Origin: a candidate division Zixibacteria bacterium DG_27
GTDB lineage: Bacteria > Zixibacteria > MSB-5A5 > DG-27
Length of the DNA: 6,879 bases
Reading direction: 5' to 3'
Assembly: GCA_001302725.1 (NCBI GenBank)
Contig: LIZU01000062.1
Coordinates: 1 to 6,879, forward strand
Part shown: in pieces, positions 1 through 6,140 of the stretch
Layout of the letters: the number at the start of each line of letters is the position of its first letter
Position numbering within the stretch: position 1 is the stretch's first letter
Made by a program: the position numbers and the translations under genes
Notes under the pieces: generated by a model
Databases searched by the model: none
What the model was told of the DNA's origin: nothing
What the model saw: the letters and a program-made list of their open reading frames with translations, nothing else

Positions 1-190
1 AAAACAGCCGCGAGCCCAAAAGCGCCGTGACCAAGACCACCAGAGCCAGATCCACTATGAGCTGCGGGGGGACCTGGAATCTCTTCGCCCGCCTCAAGGA
101 GAGCACTATCGCCAGAAAGAAGGATAACGCCAGCGCGAAGCCGTAAGACCTTACCGGGAATGGTCCGATTTCGAAAAGGATGGGGTGCAA
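1..190 (-). CDS. lgt: Prolipoprotein diacylglyceryl transferase Lgt, N-terminal fragment (3' end outside window)
   Basis: Lgt is an inner-membrane enzyme that moves diacylglycerol from phosphatidylglycerol onto the lipobox cysteine of prolipoproteins, the first step of lipoprotein maturation. Only 63 residues are in the window. They open with MHPILFEIGPFPVRSYGFAL, which closely matches the family's usual start (Met-His-Pro, then Phe-x-Ile-Gly-Pro, then Ser-Tyr-Gly). A hydrophobic helix at about residues 18-31 and the beginning of a second at 44-58 follow, ending in LLGSRLF, the expected place for the family's Gly-(Ala/Ser)-Arg-Leu motif. The start is TTG at 190-188, chosen because family homology begins exactly there; it lies 12 bases after the rodA stop. 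Upstream is only a purine-rich AAGAGAGA, a weak ribosome site, so coupling to rodA translation is likely. The identification is firm; whether the gene is intact past the edge cannot be seen. Confidence 0.9.
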   Translation of the reverse strand, partial: MHPILFEIGPFPVRSYGFALALSFFLAIVLSLRRAKRFQVPPQLIVDLALVVLVTALLGSRLF

Positions 191-202
191 GCCAGATCTC
201 TC

Positions 203-1408
203 TTAATATTCCTGCCAGGTGTAGCTGACCAGGCTCAAAAGGCCGATCAGGCTCCAGCTCAGGAGCATCGAGCTGCCTCCATAGCTCATGAAGGGCAACG
301 GCAACCCCGTCACCGGAGCAAGTCCCATGGTCACTCCGATGTTCACCAACACCTGGAAGGCCAAAATAGTCGTAGCCCCGAAAGCGGTCAAGCTCAAAAA
401 ACGGTTTCGGGCCTTGCGCGCCACCTGGACTCCTCTGAGAATGATCACGGAGAACAGAATTAACACCACCAAGCATCCCAGAAGCCCGAACTCCTCCCCC
501 AGAACTGAAAAGATGAAGTCGGTGTGCCGGGCCGGCAGGTAGGCTAATTTGCTCTGGGTTCCCTGCAGAAAACCCTTGCCAAGCAGTCCCCCGGAACCGA
601 TGGCGATCTTGGACTGAATCATCTGATAACCTGCCCCCTGAGGATCTCTGGCGGGGTTCAGAAAGGTGAGTATTCGCATCTTCTGATAATCGTGCAGCCG
701 CTGCCACACCAGAGGTGTGAAGATCCCCGCTGCCAGGTTAGTGACCAATACCCACAGAGCGAACCTCAGAGTCGGCCTTACGACGAGGAGGGTCACAATG
801 ATCACCAACATGAAGATAGCCCAAGTGAGCCAGTGAAAAGCCGCCAGCAGGCTCACCACCGGCGAGAGCAGGAGAGCTATATGGGTTATGGGCATCCCTC
901 CCCAGAACAACATCCCCGGAACCACCGCCACTACAACCAAAGAGCTCCCCAAATCCGGCTGTCTGAGAATCAGAAGCGCTGGCAGAAGCACTATCGAGAA
1001 ACAGAAGAGCGCCCACCTCACTCGAAATTGTGGCCTCTTTCGGTTGGCGAGATAGTGGGCCAGGAGTAAGATCACCGCCACCTTGGCGAATTCAGAGGGT
1101 TGAAAGCTCAAGGGTCCAATTGGAAGCCAGCGGGTCGCTCCAAGTCGGGAGGCACCGAAAAAAAGCAGCGAAGCTAACAGCAGGAGAGCAACCAGATAAG
1201 ACAGTATCGAGAGGCTCTCGTAGATTCGGGGTGCTATTGCTGACACCGCCATGAAAACCAGAAGCCCCACCGCCAACCACACCAGCTGCCGCAAATAGGA
1301 GGCGGTCTCCTGGTCGCTAGAGTCCCGAAGGGCGCTGAAGATCAGGACGATTCCAATAAGGGAAAGCAGAAACGCTGGCAGAAAAAGATAGAGGTCTATT
1401 CTCCTCAC
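203..1408 (-). CDS. rodA: RodA, SEDS-family peptidoglycan glycosyltransferase of the elongasome
   Basis: RodA polymerises lipid II into glycan strands in the inner membrane, working with the transpeptidase PBP2, whose gene is immediately upstream. The 401-residue protein is strongly hydrophobic, with about ten membrane segments, a usual length for RodA. SEDS signatures in order are WLPIGPLSFQPSEFAK (94-109), NPARDPQGAGYQ (251-262) with Asp255 where the essential SEDS aspartate is expected, a QSKIAIGSGGLLGKG stretch (265-279), HTDFIFSVLGEEFG (295-308), and NIGVTMGLAPVTGLPLPF then SYGGSS (356-380). The last group and the pairing with mrdA favour RodA over FtsW. The start is GTG at 1408-1406, sharing GTGA with the mrdA stop, with GGGGAG at 1417-1422 spaced 8 bases away. 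The stop is TAA. No truncation or frameshift is visible. Confidence 0.97.
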   Translation of the reverse strand: MRRIDLYLFLPAFLLSLIGIVLIFSALRDSSDQETASYLRQLVWLAVGLLVFMAVSAIAPRIYESLSILSYLVALLLLASLLFFGASRLGATRWLPIGPLSFQPSEFAKVAVILLLAHYLANRKRPQFRVRWALFCFSIVLLPALLILRQPDLGSSLVVVAVVPGMLFWGGMPITHIALLLSPVVSLLAAFHWLTWAIFMLVIIVTLLVVRPTLRFALWVLVTNLAAGIFTPLVWQRLHDYQKMRILTFLNPARDPQGAGYQMIQSKIAIGSGGLLGKGFLQGTQSKLAYLPARHTDFIFSVLGEEFGLLGCLVVLILFSVIILRGVQVARKARNRFLSLTAFGATTILAFQVLVNIGVTMGLAPVTGLPLPFMSYGGSSMLLSWSLIGLLSLVSYTWQEY

Positions 1409-3225
1409 CAGAAGTTCTCCCCTTCGATCATCAGGACTCCCTCCTGTGCCGGCAAAGGCAACCGTCCCCCGAAATAGGTGGCCATCATCTCTCGAGCGAC
1501 GGGCGCTGCGACCGAGCCACCGTGCCCGGCGTTCTCCACCACTATTGCGATTGCAATTCGGGGATCTTCGGCGGGGGCGAAACAGCAGAACCAGGCGTGA
1601 TCCTCTCCGTGGGGATTCTGGGCGGTGCCAGTTTTGCCGGCGACGGTGGCTGAGGCAAGGATAGCAGCTCTACCGGTACCCCGCTCTCCGTTGACGGCCT
1701 TGACCAGGGCGGCCTTGATGAGGTTTAGAGTGTTCGGTGAAAAGGGGAGCCGGCCTAAAAGCTCCGCCTGAGCTCCAACCAGCCTGCCGTCGGGATACTT
1801 TATCTCCCTGATGAGGTGAGGCTTCAAGATCTCTCCACCATTCGCAATGGCCGCAAAGAAGACCGCCATCTGCAGAGGCGTGACCAGAATCTCCCCCTGC
1901 CCGATGGCCAGGTTGACGATCAAGGTGCTGGGCCACTTCCCTTCCCCATATTCTTCGTCAAAATAGGCTCTGGAGGGGATGATTCCCGAAAGCTCACTGG
2001 GAAGGTCGATTCCGGTCAACTGTCCGAAGAGGCACCTCCGGGCATAGCCGCTCCATAGATCCAATCCTATCTCCTCCCCCAACTGGTAGAAGTATATGTC
2101 GCAGGACTGCGCAATGGCATCCATCAGGGTCAGCTGTCCGTGTCCCTGCGGGCGCCAGCATTTGAAAACGCGATTTCCGAAGGCCAAACCTCCCCGACAG
2201 GTCCTAAACAGAGTCCTGGTGGTCACCCGACCTGATTCCAGCCCTGCGGCCGCGGTGAGTATCTTGAAGGTCGAGCCCGGGGGGTAGGTTCCCTGCAGAC
2301 AGCGGTTCAAAAGGGGATGAAGAGAATCGCTGGCGAGCCTCTGCCAGACGGTGTCCAGCAGGACTCCGGTGAAAAGGTTGGGGTCGAAGTTCGGCTGCGA
2401 GACCAAGGCCAGTATCTCCCCGCTTTTGGGGTCTACGGCGACCGCGGCCCCGCTCCCGCGTGAGGCGATGAGGCTCTCGGCCACCGATTGCAGCTCCCAG
2501 TCGACGGTCAATTTGATGTCAGCCCCCGGCTTCGGGAAGACTGGCTCTCTGCTCCCCGCAGGACCCAAGATTCTCCCCTGGGCGGTCACCTTCAGATAGC
2601 TGACCCCCGGCTGTCCTCGCAGAAGATAATCGTACTGTCGTTCCACCCCCTTTTTGCCCATCAAGTCCCCGCTGCGATAGCCCAAACGGGAGAACCTCGT
2701 CAGCTCCGCCTCGGAGATTTCGGCCACGTATCCCAAGAGGTGAGATCCTCTCCCTCTTGGTGGATACTTCCGTGCCCTCTCGACCTGGTAGATGATCCCG
2801 GGAAGGTCCAGAGAATTCTCCTCCAGGACGCAGATGGTTTTGAAGTGGACGTCCCGGAGCAACCGTATGGGTTGGTATTTGGACTTCGACCTCCCCCGGA
2901 GCAGCTGTGATGGCGTCGCCAGAGGAAGACTCAGCCTCAAGGAGAGATCTCTGAAAGCCTCCTCGGGATTCCTTATCTGATAAGGAATGAAGTAGATCGA
3001 ATAGGAGGGGCGGTTGGAGACTAAAAGCTTCCCGTTGCGGTCGTAAAGCAAACCCCGAGGGGCTTCCCGAGGTACCACCCTAATGTAGTTCTCCTCCGCC
3101 ACCTGGGTATAGGCGGCGTGGGATATCACCTGCAAATAGAAAAGGCGCATGATCACCGCCGCCACCAGGAGGGAGAAAAACCCCACCGCTATTTTGCTGC
3201 GCTCCTCTTTGGAGTAAAAGGCCAT
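1405..3225 (-). CDS. mrdA: Penicillin-binding protein 2 (class B transpeptidase of the elongasome)
   Basis: PBP2 cross-links new peptidoglycan during elongation and is partnered by RodA. Counted from the ATG, it has 606 residues. A short cytoplasmic N-terminus is followed by one membrane anchor (about 11-33), a dimerisation/pedestal domain with PRGLLYDRNGKLLVSNRPSY (56-75), and a transpeptidase domain from about 235. Active-site motifs are Ser318-Thr-Phe-Lys321 in YPPGSTFK, Ser374-Cys-Asp376 in the SxN position (normal for PBP2), and Lys531-Thr-Gly in AGKTGTAQ. Cys343, Cys356, His362 and Cys375 may bind zinc. The start is ATG 3225-3223, sharing one base with the mreD stop (TGATG). A GTG directly before it (3228-3226) is an equally possible start, giving 607 residues; GGAGG at 3236-3240 is 7 bases from the GTG and 10 from the ATG. 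The stop overlaps the rodA start by four bases. Confidence 0.97.
   Translation of the reverse strand: MAFYSKEERSKIAVGFFSLLVAAVIMRLFYLQVISHAAYTQVAEENYIRVVPREAPRGLLYDRNGKLLVSNRPSYSIYFIPYQIRNPEEAFRDLSLRLSLPLATPSQLLRGRSKSKYQPIRLLRDVHFKTICVLEENSLDLPGIIYQVERARKYPPRGRGSHLLGYVAEISEAELTRFSRLGYRSGDLMGKKGVERQYDYLLRGQPGVSYLKVTAQGRILGPAGSREPVFPKPGADIKLTVDWELQSVAESLIASRGSGAAVAVDPKSGEILALVSQPNFDPNLFTGVLLDTVWQRLASDSLHPLLNRCLQGTYPPGSTFKILTAAAGLESGRVTTRTLFRTCRGGLAFGNRVFKCWRPQGHGQLTLMDAIAQSCDIYFYQLGEEIGLDLWSGYARRCLFGQLTGIDLPSELSGIIPSRAYFDEEYGEGKWPSTLIVNLAIGQGEILVTPLQMAVFFAAIANGGEILKPHLIREIKYPDGRLVGAQAELLGRLPFSPNTLNLIKAALVKAVNGERGTGRAAILASATVAGKTGTAQNPHGEDHAWFCCFAPAEDPRIAIAIVVENAGHGGSVAAPVAREMMATYFGGRLPLPAQEGVLMIEGENFW
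1417..1422 (-). promoter_or_regulatory. Ribosome binding site of rodA
   Basis: The transcript reads GGGGAG inside the end of mrdA, spaced 8 bases before the GTG at 1408. It confirms the GTG start that overlaps the mrdA stop. Confidence 0.65.
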
Positions 3226-3707
3226 CACGAGCTAGCCTCCCCTCTCTTCTGGAAGATCCAGAAAAACAGAAGCGCTGCCAGATATGTATAGACGGCGCAG
3301 GGGAAAAGCTGCCCGCCAAGGTAGTTCCCAAAAGAGCCGGGACTGCTGGAAGGATAGAGCAGAATGAGGCAGACCTCCCAGAGGCAAAAGATTGCGACCG
3401 ATATGCCGGCTCTCACCCAAGGGTTCTCGATAAGCAGCTTGGCCTTCAGCGAACCAAGAAGGTAGCCGGTCACAGAACCCAGAAGCGCGGTTGCTCCCAG
3501 AAAATGAGGAGCCAGAGCGTCAAGGAACAGACCCCCAAGGAAACCGAAGCTAAGGGCAGCTCCCCTCCCGTATGACAGGCTCAAGAAGACTAGGAGGATT
3601 ATGTTTAAGTCGGGAGTACCGCCGAAGGCCTCAATCCGCTCCCGGAGATTTATCTGGTAGGCTAAAGTGACTACGATCAGGATGAGAACAAGAGCGGCAG
3701 CACTCAC
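3225..3707 (-). CDS. mreD: Rod shape-determining protein MreD
   Basis: MreD is a small integral membrane protein of the rod complex that works with MreC, PBP2 and RodA. From the chosen start it is 160 residues, close to the usual 160-170, with about five hydrophobic segments. Recognisable family features are the first helix (AALVLILIVVTLAYQ), the PDLNIILLVFLSL helix near 33-45, and a GFLGGLFLDALAPHFLGATA stretch (55-74) that carries the Gly-x-x-x-Asp pattern typical of MreD. The start is GTG at 3707-3705, inside a GTGA overlap with the mreC stop, so the first helix begins at once. A longer reading from TTG at 3746 would add 13 polar residues and overlap mreC by 43 bases; I consider it less likely. 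No good ribosome site sits at normal spacing, since GGAGGAGG is about 26 bases upstream, so translation probably depends on coupling to mreC. Confidence 0.93.
   Translation of the reverse strand: MSAAALVLILIVVTLAYQINLRERIEAFGGTPDLNIILLVFLSLSYGRGAALSFGFLGGLFLDALAPHFLGATALLGSVTGYLLGSLKAKLLIENPWVRAGISVAIFCLWEVCLILLYPSSSPGSFGNYLGGQLFPCAVYTYLAALLFFWIFQKRGEASS
3236..3242 (-). promoter_or_regulatory. Ribosome binding site of mrdA
   Basis: The transcript reads GGGGAGG here, inside the last codons of mreD. It is 7 bases from the GTG at 3228 and 10 from the ATG at 3225. The first spacing is nearer the optimum, so the GTG cannot be excluded as the true first codon; the choice changes the protein by one residue. 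Confidence 0.7.
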
Positions 3708-4489
3708 TCTTTGGTTGGCGATAGGATGTAGACCTCCTCCAAGCAATTGAAATTCACCGCCGGTTCCAATTCTATCTTCTTGAAAATCTCCCCCTTCTCC
3801 GACCTCACCTTGGTGATGATCCCGACGTTGAGCCCCACCGGGAAGACTCCCCCCATTCCCGAGGAGATGATGGTATCGCCGGGGCTGACGCTCTCCTGGT
3901 AAGGGACGTTATCGAGTACCATTCCCTGGTGTCCTCTCCACCTGACAATCCCCAGCACCCGGGTCTTCTGGTCTATGACCGCCAGGGGACAGTTGGGGTC
4001 GGTGAGGAGCACCACTACCGCAGTGTTCTCCAAAACTTCGAACACCTTCCCGACGACGCCATCGGAGGAGATCACCGGCATGTTCCTTCGAATTCCGTCT
4101 CTCCTGCCGACGCTGACCAACACCGCCTTCAGATTGAGATGGGGACTGCCCCCCACGATCTTGGCGGGAACCCCGCGAAACCGGGTGGTGCGCACGAAGT
4201 TCAGAAGTTTCCGCAATCGGTAGTTCTCCAGCTCGGCCTCCTTCAGCGAGGAATTCTCCAGGAGAAGCCGAGCCACCAGGCTGCTTAGCTCCCGGTTCTC
4301 CTCGCTCAGATTCGACCACTCCGCGATGGTCTCGTTTAAGTAGAGGAACGGGAAGAGGACCGTGGAATGGCAGATTTGAGCCAGGAGGTTCTTCTGCCTG
4401 TGGCCGGAGGCCAGAAGCGCCAAGGACAGAACGATCGCCACGTAGAAATGGAGATGTCTCCCCAACCTCCTGTCGGAAAAGGACCACAC
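3704..4489 (-). CDS. mreC: Rod shape-determining protein MreC
   Basis: MreC is the bitopic scaffold of the elongasome and activates PBP2-RodA from the periplasmic side. The 261 residues show a short basic N-terminus, one membrane helix (about 14-28), a leucine- and glutamate-rich coiled coil (about 52-98), and a beta-rich C-terminal domain. Family motifs are DGIRRNMPVISSDGVVGKV (131-149), LLTDPNCPLAV (161-171), PGDTIISSGMGGVFPVGL (203-220), and EPAVNFNCLEEVYIL (242-256). The start is GTG at 4489-4487. An in-frame TAA lies two codons upstream, so no longer version is possible. The nearest GGAG is 12 bases upstream, which is long, and a perfect 12-base palindrome lies over that spacer, so initiation may be weak or coupled to the EIIA gene ending 7 bases earlier. 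mreB, normally just upstream, is absent. Confidence 0.95.
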   Translation of the reverse strand: MWSFSDRRLGRHLHFYVAIVLSLALLASGHRQKNLLAQICHSTVLFPFLYLNETIAEWSNLSEENRELSSLVARLLLENSSLKEAELENYRLRKLLNFVRTTRFRGVPAKIVGGSPHLNLKAVLVSVGRRDGIRRNMPVISSDGVVGKVFEVLENTAVVVLLTDPNCPLAVIDQKTRVLGIVRWRGHQGMVLDNVPYQESVSPGDTIISSGMGGVFPVGLNVGIITKVRSEKGEIFKKIELEPAVNFNCLEEVYILSPTKE

Positions 4490-4496
4490 TGTTTAG

Positions 4497-4949
4497 CTAA
4501 ACTCCGTCTAAGACCTCCGCCACCTCCTCCCAGACTTCAGCCTCCAGGAGCTGGTCACGATTTTCCTGGCTCTTCATCAGATGGGAGAGCTTGGCCATCA
4601 CGTTCAGATGGGCCCCGATAGCCTCCTCCGGGGCGGCGATCAAAAAGAAAAGCTGGACCGGGCGCTTGTCCATAGCTTCGAAGTCTACCCCCTCCTTAGA
4701 GCGCCCGAATGCGATGACAATTCCCCTGACAGACTTGGTTTTCGCGTGGGGGAAGGCAACTCCGTAGCCTACCCCGGTGGTGACCAGCTTCTCCCTCTCC
4801 ACCACATCCTTCAACAGCAGGTTTTGATCCTTGACGGACTTAGAGGCGGCGGCAAGCTCCACCAACTCCTCTATGACCTTATCTTTACTTTTGCTTTTCA
4901 AGTCGAACCGCACCAGGCTCTCGTCGCAAAACTTCGACAACTTGAACAT
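4497..4949 (-). CDS. Stand-alone PTS EIIA protein (fructose/nitrogen-regulatory type, PtsN-like)
   Basis: EIIA domains of this class accept a phosphoryl group from HPr or NPr on a histidine and either pass it to a sugar permease or act as regulators. The 150 residues form a single EIIA type-2 domain with no EIIB or EIIC attached. The key motif is GVGYGVAFPHAKT (59-71), with His68 as the predicted phosphorylation site, preceded by VVEREKLVTTG (49-59). VQLFFLIAAPEEAIGAHL (97-114) and LSHLMKSQENRDQLLEA (121-137) match the rest of the fold. The start is ATG at 4949-4947 with GAGGAG (4958-4963) spaced 8 bases away; the stop is TAG. It lies 7 bases upstream of mreC and 36 bases after the Trm112-like gene. 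No other PTS gene is in view, so a regulatory role like PtsN is plausible but inferred. No second His or transport domain is present. Confidence 0.92.
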   Translation of the reverse strand: MFKLSKFCDESLVRFDLKSKSKDKVIEELVELAAASKSVKDQNLLLKDVVEREKLVTTGVGYGVAFPHAKTKSVRGIVIAFGRSKEGVDFEAMDKRPVQLFFLIAAPEEAIGAHLNVMAKLSHLMKSQENRDQLLEAEVWEEVAEVLDGV

Positions 4950-4957
4950 CTACCACT

Positions 4958-4963
4958 CTCCTC
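4958..4963 (-). promoter_or_regulatory. Ribosome binding site of the EIIA gene
   Basis: The transcript reads GAGGAG, spaced 8 bases before the ATG at 4949, in the only intergenic gap of notable length in the window (36 bases). It supports independent initiation of this gene and fixes its start. Confidence 0.7.
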
Positions 4964-4973
4964 TTCTAAGCAG

Positions 4974-5003
4974 CAAAACGAGGCCTCAGAACTTTTCGGC
5001 CTC
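4974..5003 (-). terminator. Possible weak terminator or attenuator hairpin at the end of the Trm112-like gene
   Basis: In the transcript sense a 6-bp stem GAGGCC/GGCCTC encloses a 12-base loop that contains the stop codon of the Trm112-like gene, and GTTTTGC follows directly. The GC-rich stem and short T run resemble an intrinsic terminator. The stem is short and the T run has only four bases, so it would be leaky at best. Its position divides the accA block from the EIIA-mre block. It could equally be chance or an mRNA-processing site. Confidence 0.25.
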
Positions 5004-5150
5004 CTCAATGAGCATTATCGGAATATCATCCTCAATTCGATACTTGAGACGACACTGGTGGCAGATGAGCTTCTGGTTGTCCTGCTCGTACGTCAGCTCC
5101 CCCTTGCAGGCAGGACATGCCAGAATGTCTAAAAGCTCTTTCTTTAACAT
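4986..5150 (-). CDS. Trm112/UPF0434-like small zinc-ribbon protein
   Basis: This 54-residue protein begins MLKKELLDILACPACKGELT and ends IPIMLIEEAEKF. The N-terminal LLDILACPxCKGxL pattern and the late IPIML segment match the Trm112-like UPF0434 family (YcaR in Escherichia coli). Two cysteine pairs, Cys12-x-x-Cys15 and Cys30-x-x-Cys33, would form a zinc knuckle. Trm112 in eukaryotes and archaea is an activating partner of methyltransferases; the function of the bacterial short form is not well established, so I assign none. The start is ATG at 5150-5148 behind a strong GGAGGT (5154-5159), 11 bases after the accA stop. The stop TGA at 4988-4986 lies inside a GC-rich hairpin. Strong ribosome site, clean reading frame and family match support a real gene despite its size. 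Confidence 0.88.
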   Translation of the reverse strand: MLKKELLDILACPACKGELTYEQDNQKLICHQCRLKYRIEDDIPIMLIEEAEKF

Positions 5151-5153
5151 CCG

Positions 5154-5159
5154 ACCTCC
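5154..5159 (-). promoter_or_regulatory. Strong ribosome binding site of the Trm112-like gene
   Basis: The transcript reads GGAGGT followed by CGG and ATG, within the 11-base gap after accA. A site of this strength directly before a 54-codon frame is good support that the short gene is translated. Confidence 0.75.
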
Positions 5160-5161
5160 AT

Positions 5162-6139
5162 TTAGGATCGATTGGATTCGGAGTGAAAAACTCCCATGTT
5201 TCGAAACTTCTTTATGCGGCGGGCGATGAGATCCTGCGGGCGGACTTCTGCCAGTTCGTCTACGAAATGGAGAATCTCCTTTTTCAGGATCTCGGCCGCC
5301 TCTTGGTGGTTGCGATGGGCACCTCCAAGCGGCTCCGGGACCACTCCGTCTATTACCCCCAGCTCCATGAGGTCAGCGGCGCTAACCTTTAAAGCCTCGG
5401 CGGCCGTCTCGTATTTGTCCCCGGCCTCGTCCTTCCAGAGAATGGCGGCACACCCCTCCGGGGAGATCACCGAATACCAGGTGTTCTCCAACATCAAAAT
5501 GACGTCGCCGATTCCGATCCCCAACGCCCCCCCGGAGGCGCCCTCCCCGATGATGACAATGATTATGGGGACTGGGAGCTGAGTCATCTCCCTTAAGTTT
5601 TTGGCGATGGCTTCAGCTTGTCCCCTCTCCTCGGCGCCGATCCCCGGATAGGCTCCCGGGGTGTCGATGAGTACCAAGATCGGTATCCCGAAGCGACCCG
5701 CAAGTTTCATCAGCCTCAAAGCCTTGCGGTAGCCCTCCGGGTGACACATCCCGAAGTTGCGATACTGGCGCTCCTTAGTGTCATGCCCCTTCTGCTGTCC
5801 GACGATCAAAAGCTTTCTCCCCTCCAGGTAGCCGAAGCCCGCCAACACCGCCCTATCGTCTGCGAAATGTCTATCTCCGTGGAGTTCCACGAAATCGGAG
5901 ACCAAGAGCTTGATGTAGTCCGAAGAAAGAGGTCTTTGAGGGTGGCGAGCTAACCTCACTCTCTGCCAGCGGGTCAGTCTGGAGTGTATCTCCCTCTGCA
6001 GTTCCGTCAAACGCTTTTCCAACTGGGCGATCTCCTTGGACAGCTCCACCGACTCCCCGGTGGAGAACTCCTTCATCTCCTTGATCTTCTTCTCCAGCTC
6101 CAGGATCGGTTTTTCGAAGTCCAGAAAGAATCCGTTCAT
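5162..6139 (-). CDS. accA: Acetyl-CoA carboxylase carboxyltransferase subunit alpha
   Basis: AccA, with AccD, transfers the carboxyl group from carboxybiotin on AccB to acetyl-CoA, giving malonyl-CoA for fatty-acid synthesis in the cytoplasm. The 325 residues are close to the usual bacterial length of about 320. An N-terminal helical region rich in Glu and Lys (8-60) is followed by the crotonase-like carboxyltransferase fold: FVELHGDRHFADD (83-95), IVGQQKGHDTKER (112-124), LIDTPGAYPGIGAEERGQAE (157-176), GEGASGGALGIGIGD (198-212) and SVISPEGCAAILWKD (223-237). The start is ATG at 6139-6137, one base after the preceding gene's TGA, with GAGG (6145-6148) spaced 5 bases away inside that gene. 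The stop is TAA. accD, often adjacent to accA in other bacteria, is not in the window and no carboxyltransferase beta domain is fused, so it must be encoded elsewhere. Confidence 0.97.
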   Translation of the reverse strand: MNGFFLDFEKPILELEKKIKEMKEFSTGESVELSKEIAQLEKRLTELQREIHSRLTRWQRVRLARHPQRPLSSDYIKLLVSDFVELHGDRHFADDRAVLAGFGYLEGRKLLIVGQQKGHDTKERQYRNFGMCHPEGYRKALRLMKLAGRFGIPILVLIDTPGAYPGIGAEERGQAEAIAKNLREMTQLPVPIIIVIIGEGASGGALGIGIGDVILMLENTWYSVISPEGCAAILWKDEAGDKYETAAEALKVSAADLMELGVIDGVVPEPLGGAHRNHQEAAEILKKEILHFVDELAEVRPQDLIARRIKKFRNMGVFHSESNRS

Positions 6140-6140
6140 A

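Noticed and set aside
692..1069. 125-codon plus-strand frame inside rodA
   Set aside because: It is very rich in Gln, His, Pro and Arg, which is the typical antisense reading of a hydrophobic membrane protein.
2488..2910. 140-codon open frame on the plus strand inside mrdA
   Set aside because: It is antisense to conserved PBP2 sequence, has no recognisable motif, and is low-complexity in character. It is best explained as a shadow.
3708..3746. Longer mreD beginning at TTG 3746
   Set aside because: It would overlap mreC by 43 bases and add 13 polar residues before the first helix. The GTG at 3707, in a GTGA overlap, gives the normal MreD length.
3909..4487. 192-codon minus-strand frame overlapping mreC
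   Set aside because: It is a +1 reading of mreC, starting at a GTG two bases from the mreC start. Its translation is rich in Gly, Arg, Glu and Pro without any fold signature, while the mreC frame has all family motifs.
4980..4987. GAGGCCTC 8-base palindrome as a binding site
   Set aside because: It is short and fully explained by the overlapping coding end and the possible hairpin; 8-base palindromes are common by chance.
4581..5132. 183-codon open frame on the plus strand
   Set aside because: It lies opposite the EIIA gene and the Trm112-like gene, both with clear family motifs and ribosome sites. Its translation shows no recognisable domain and it looks like an antisense shadow of GC-rich codons.
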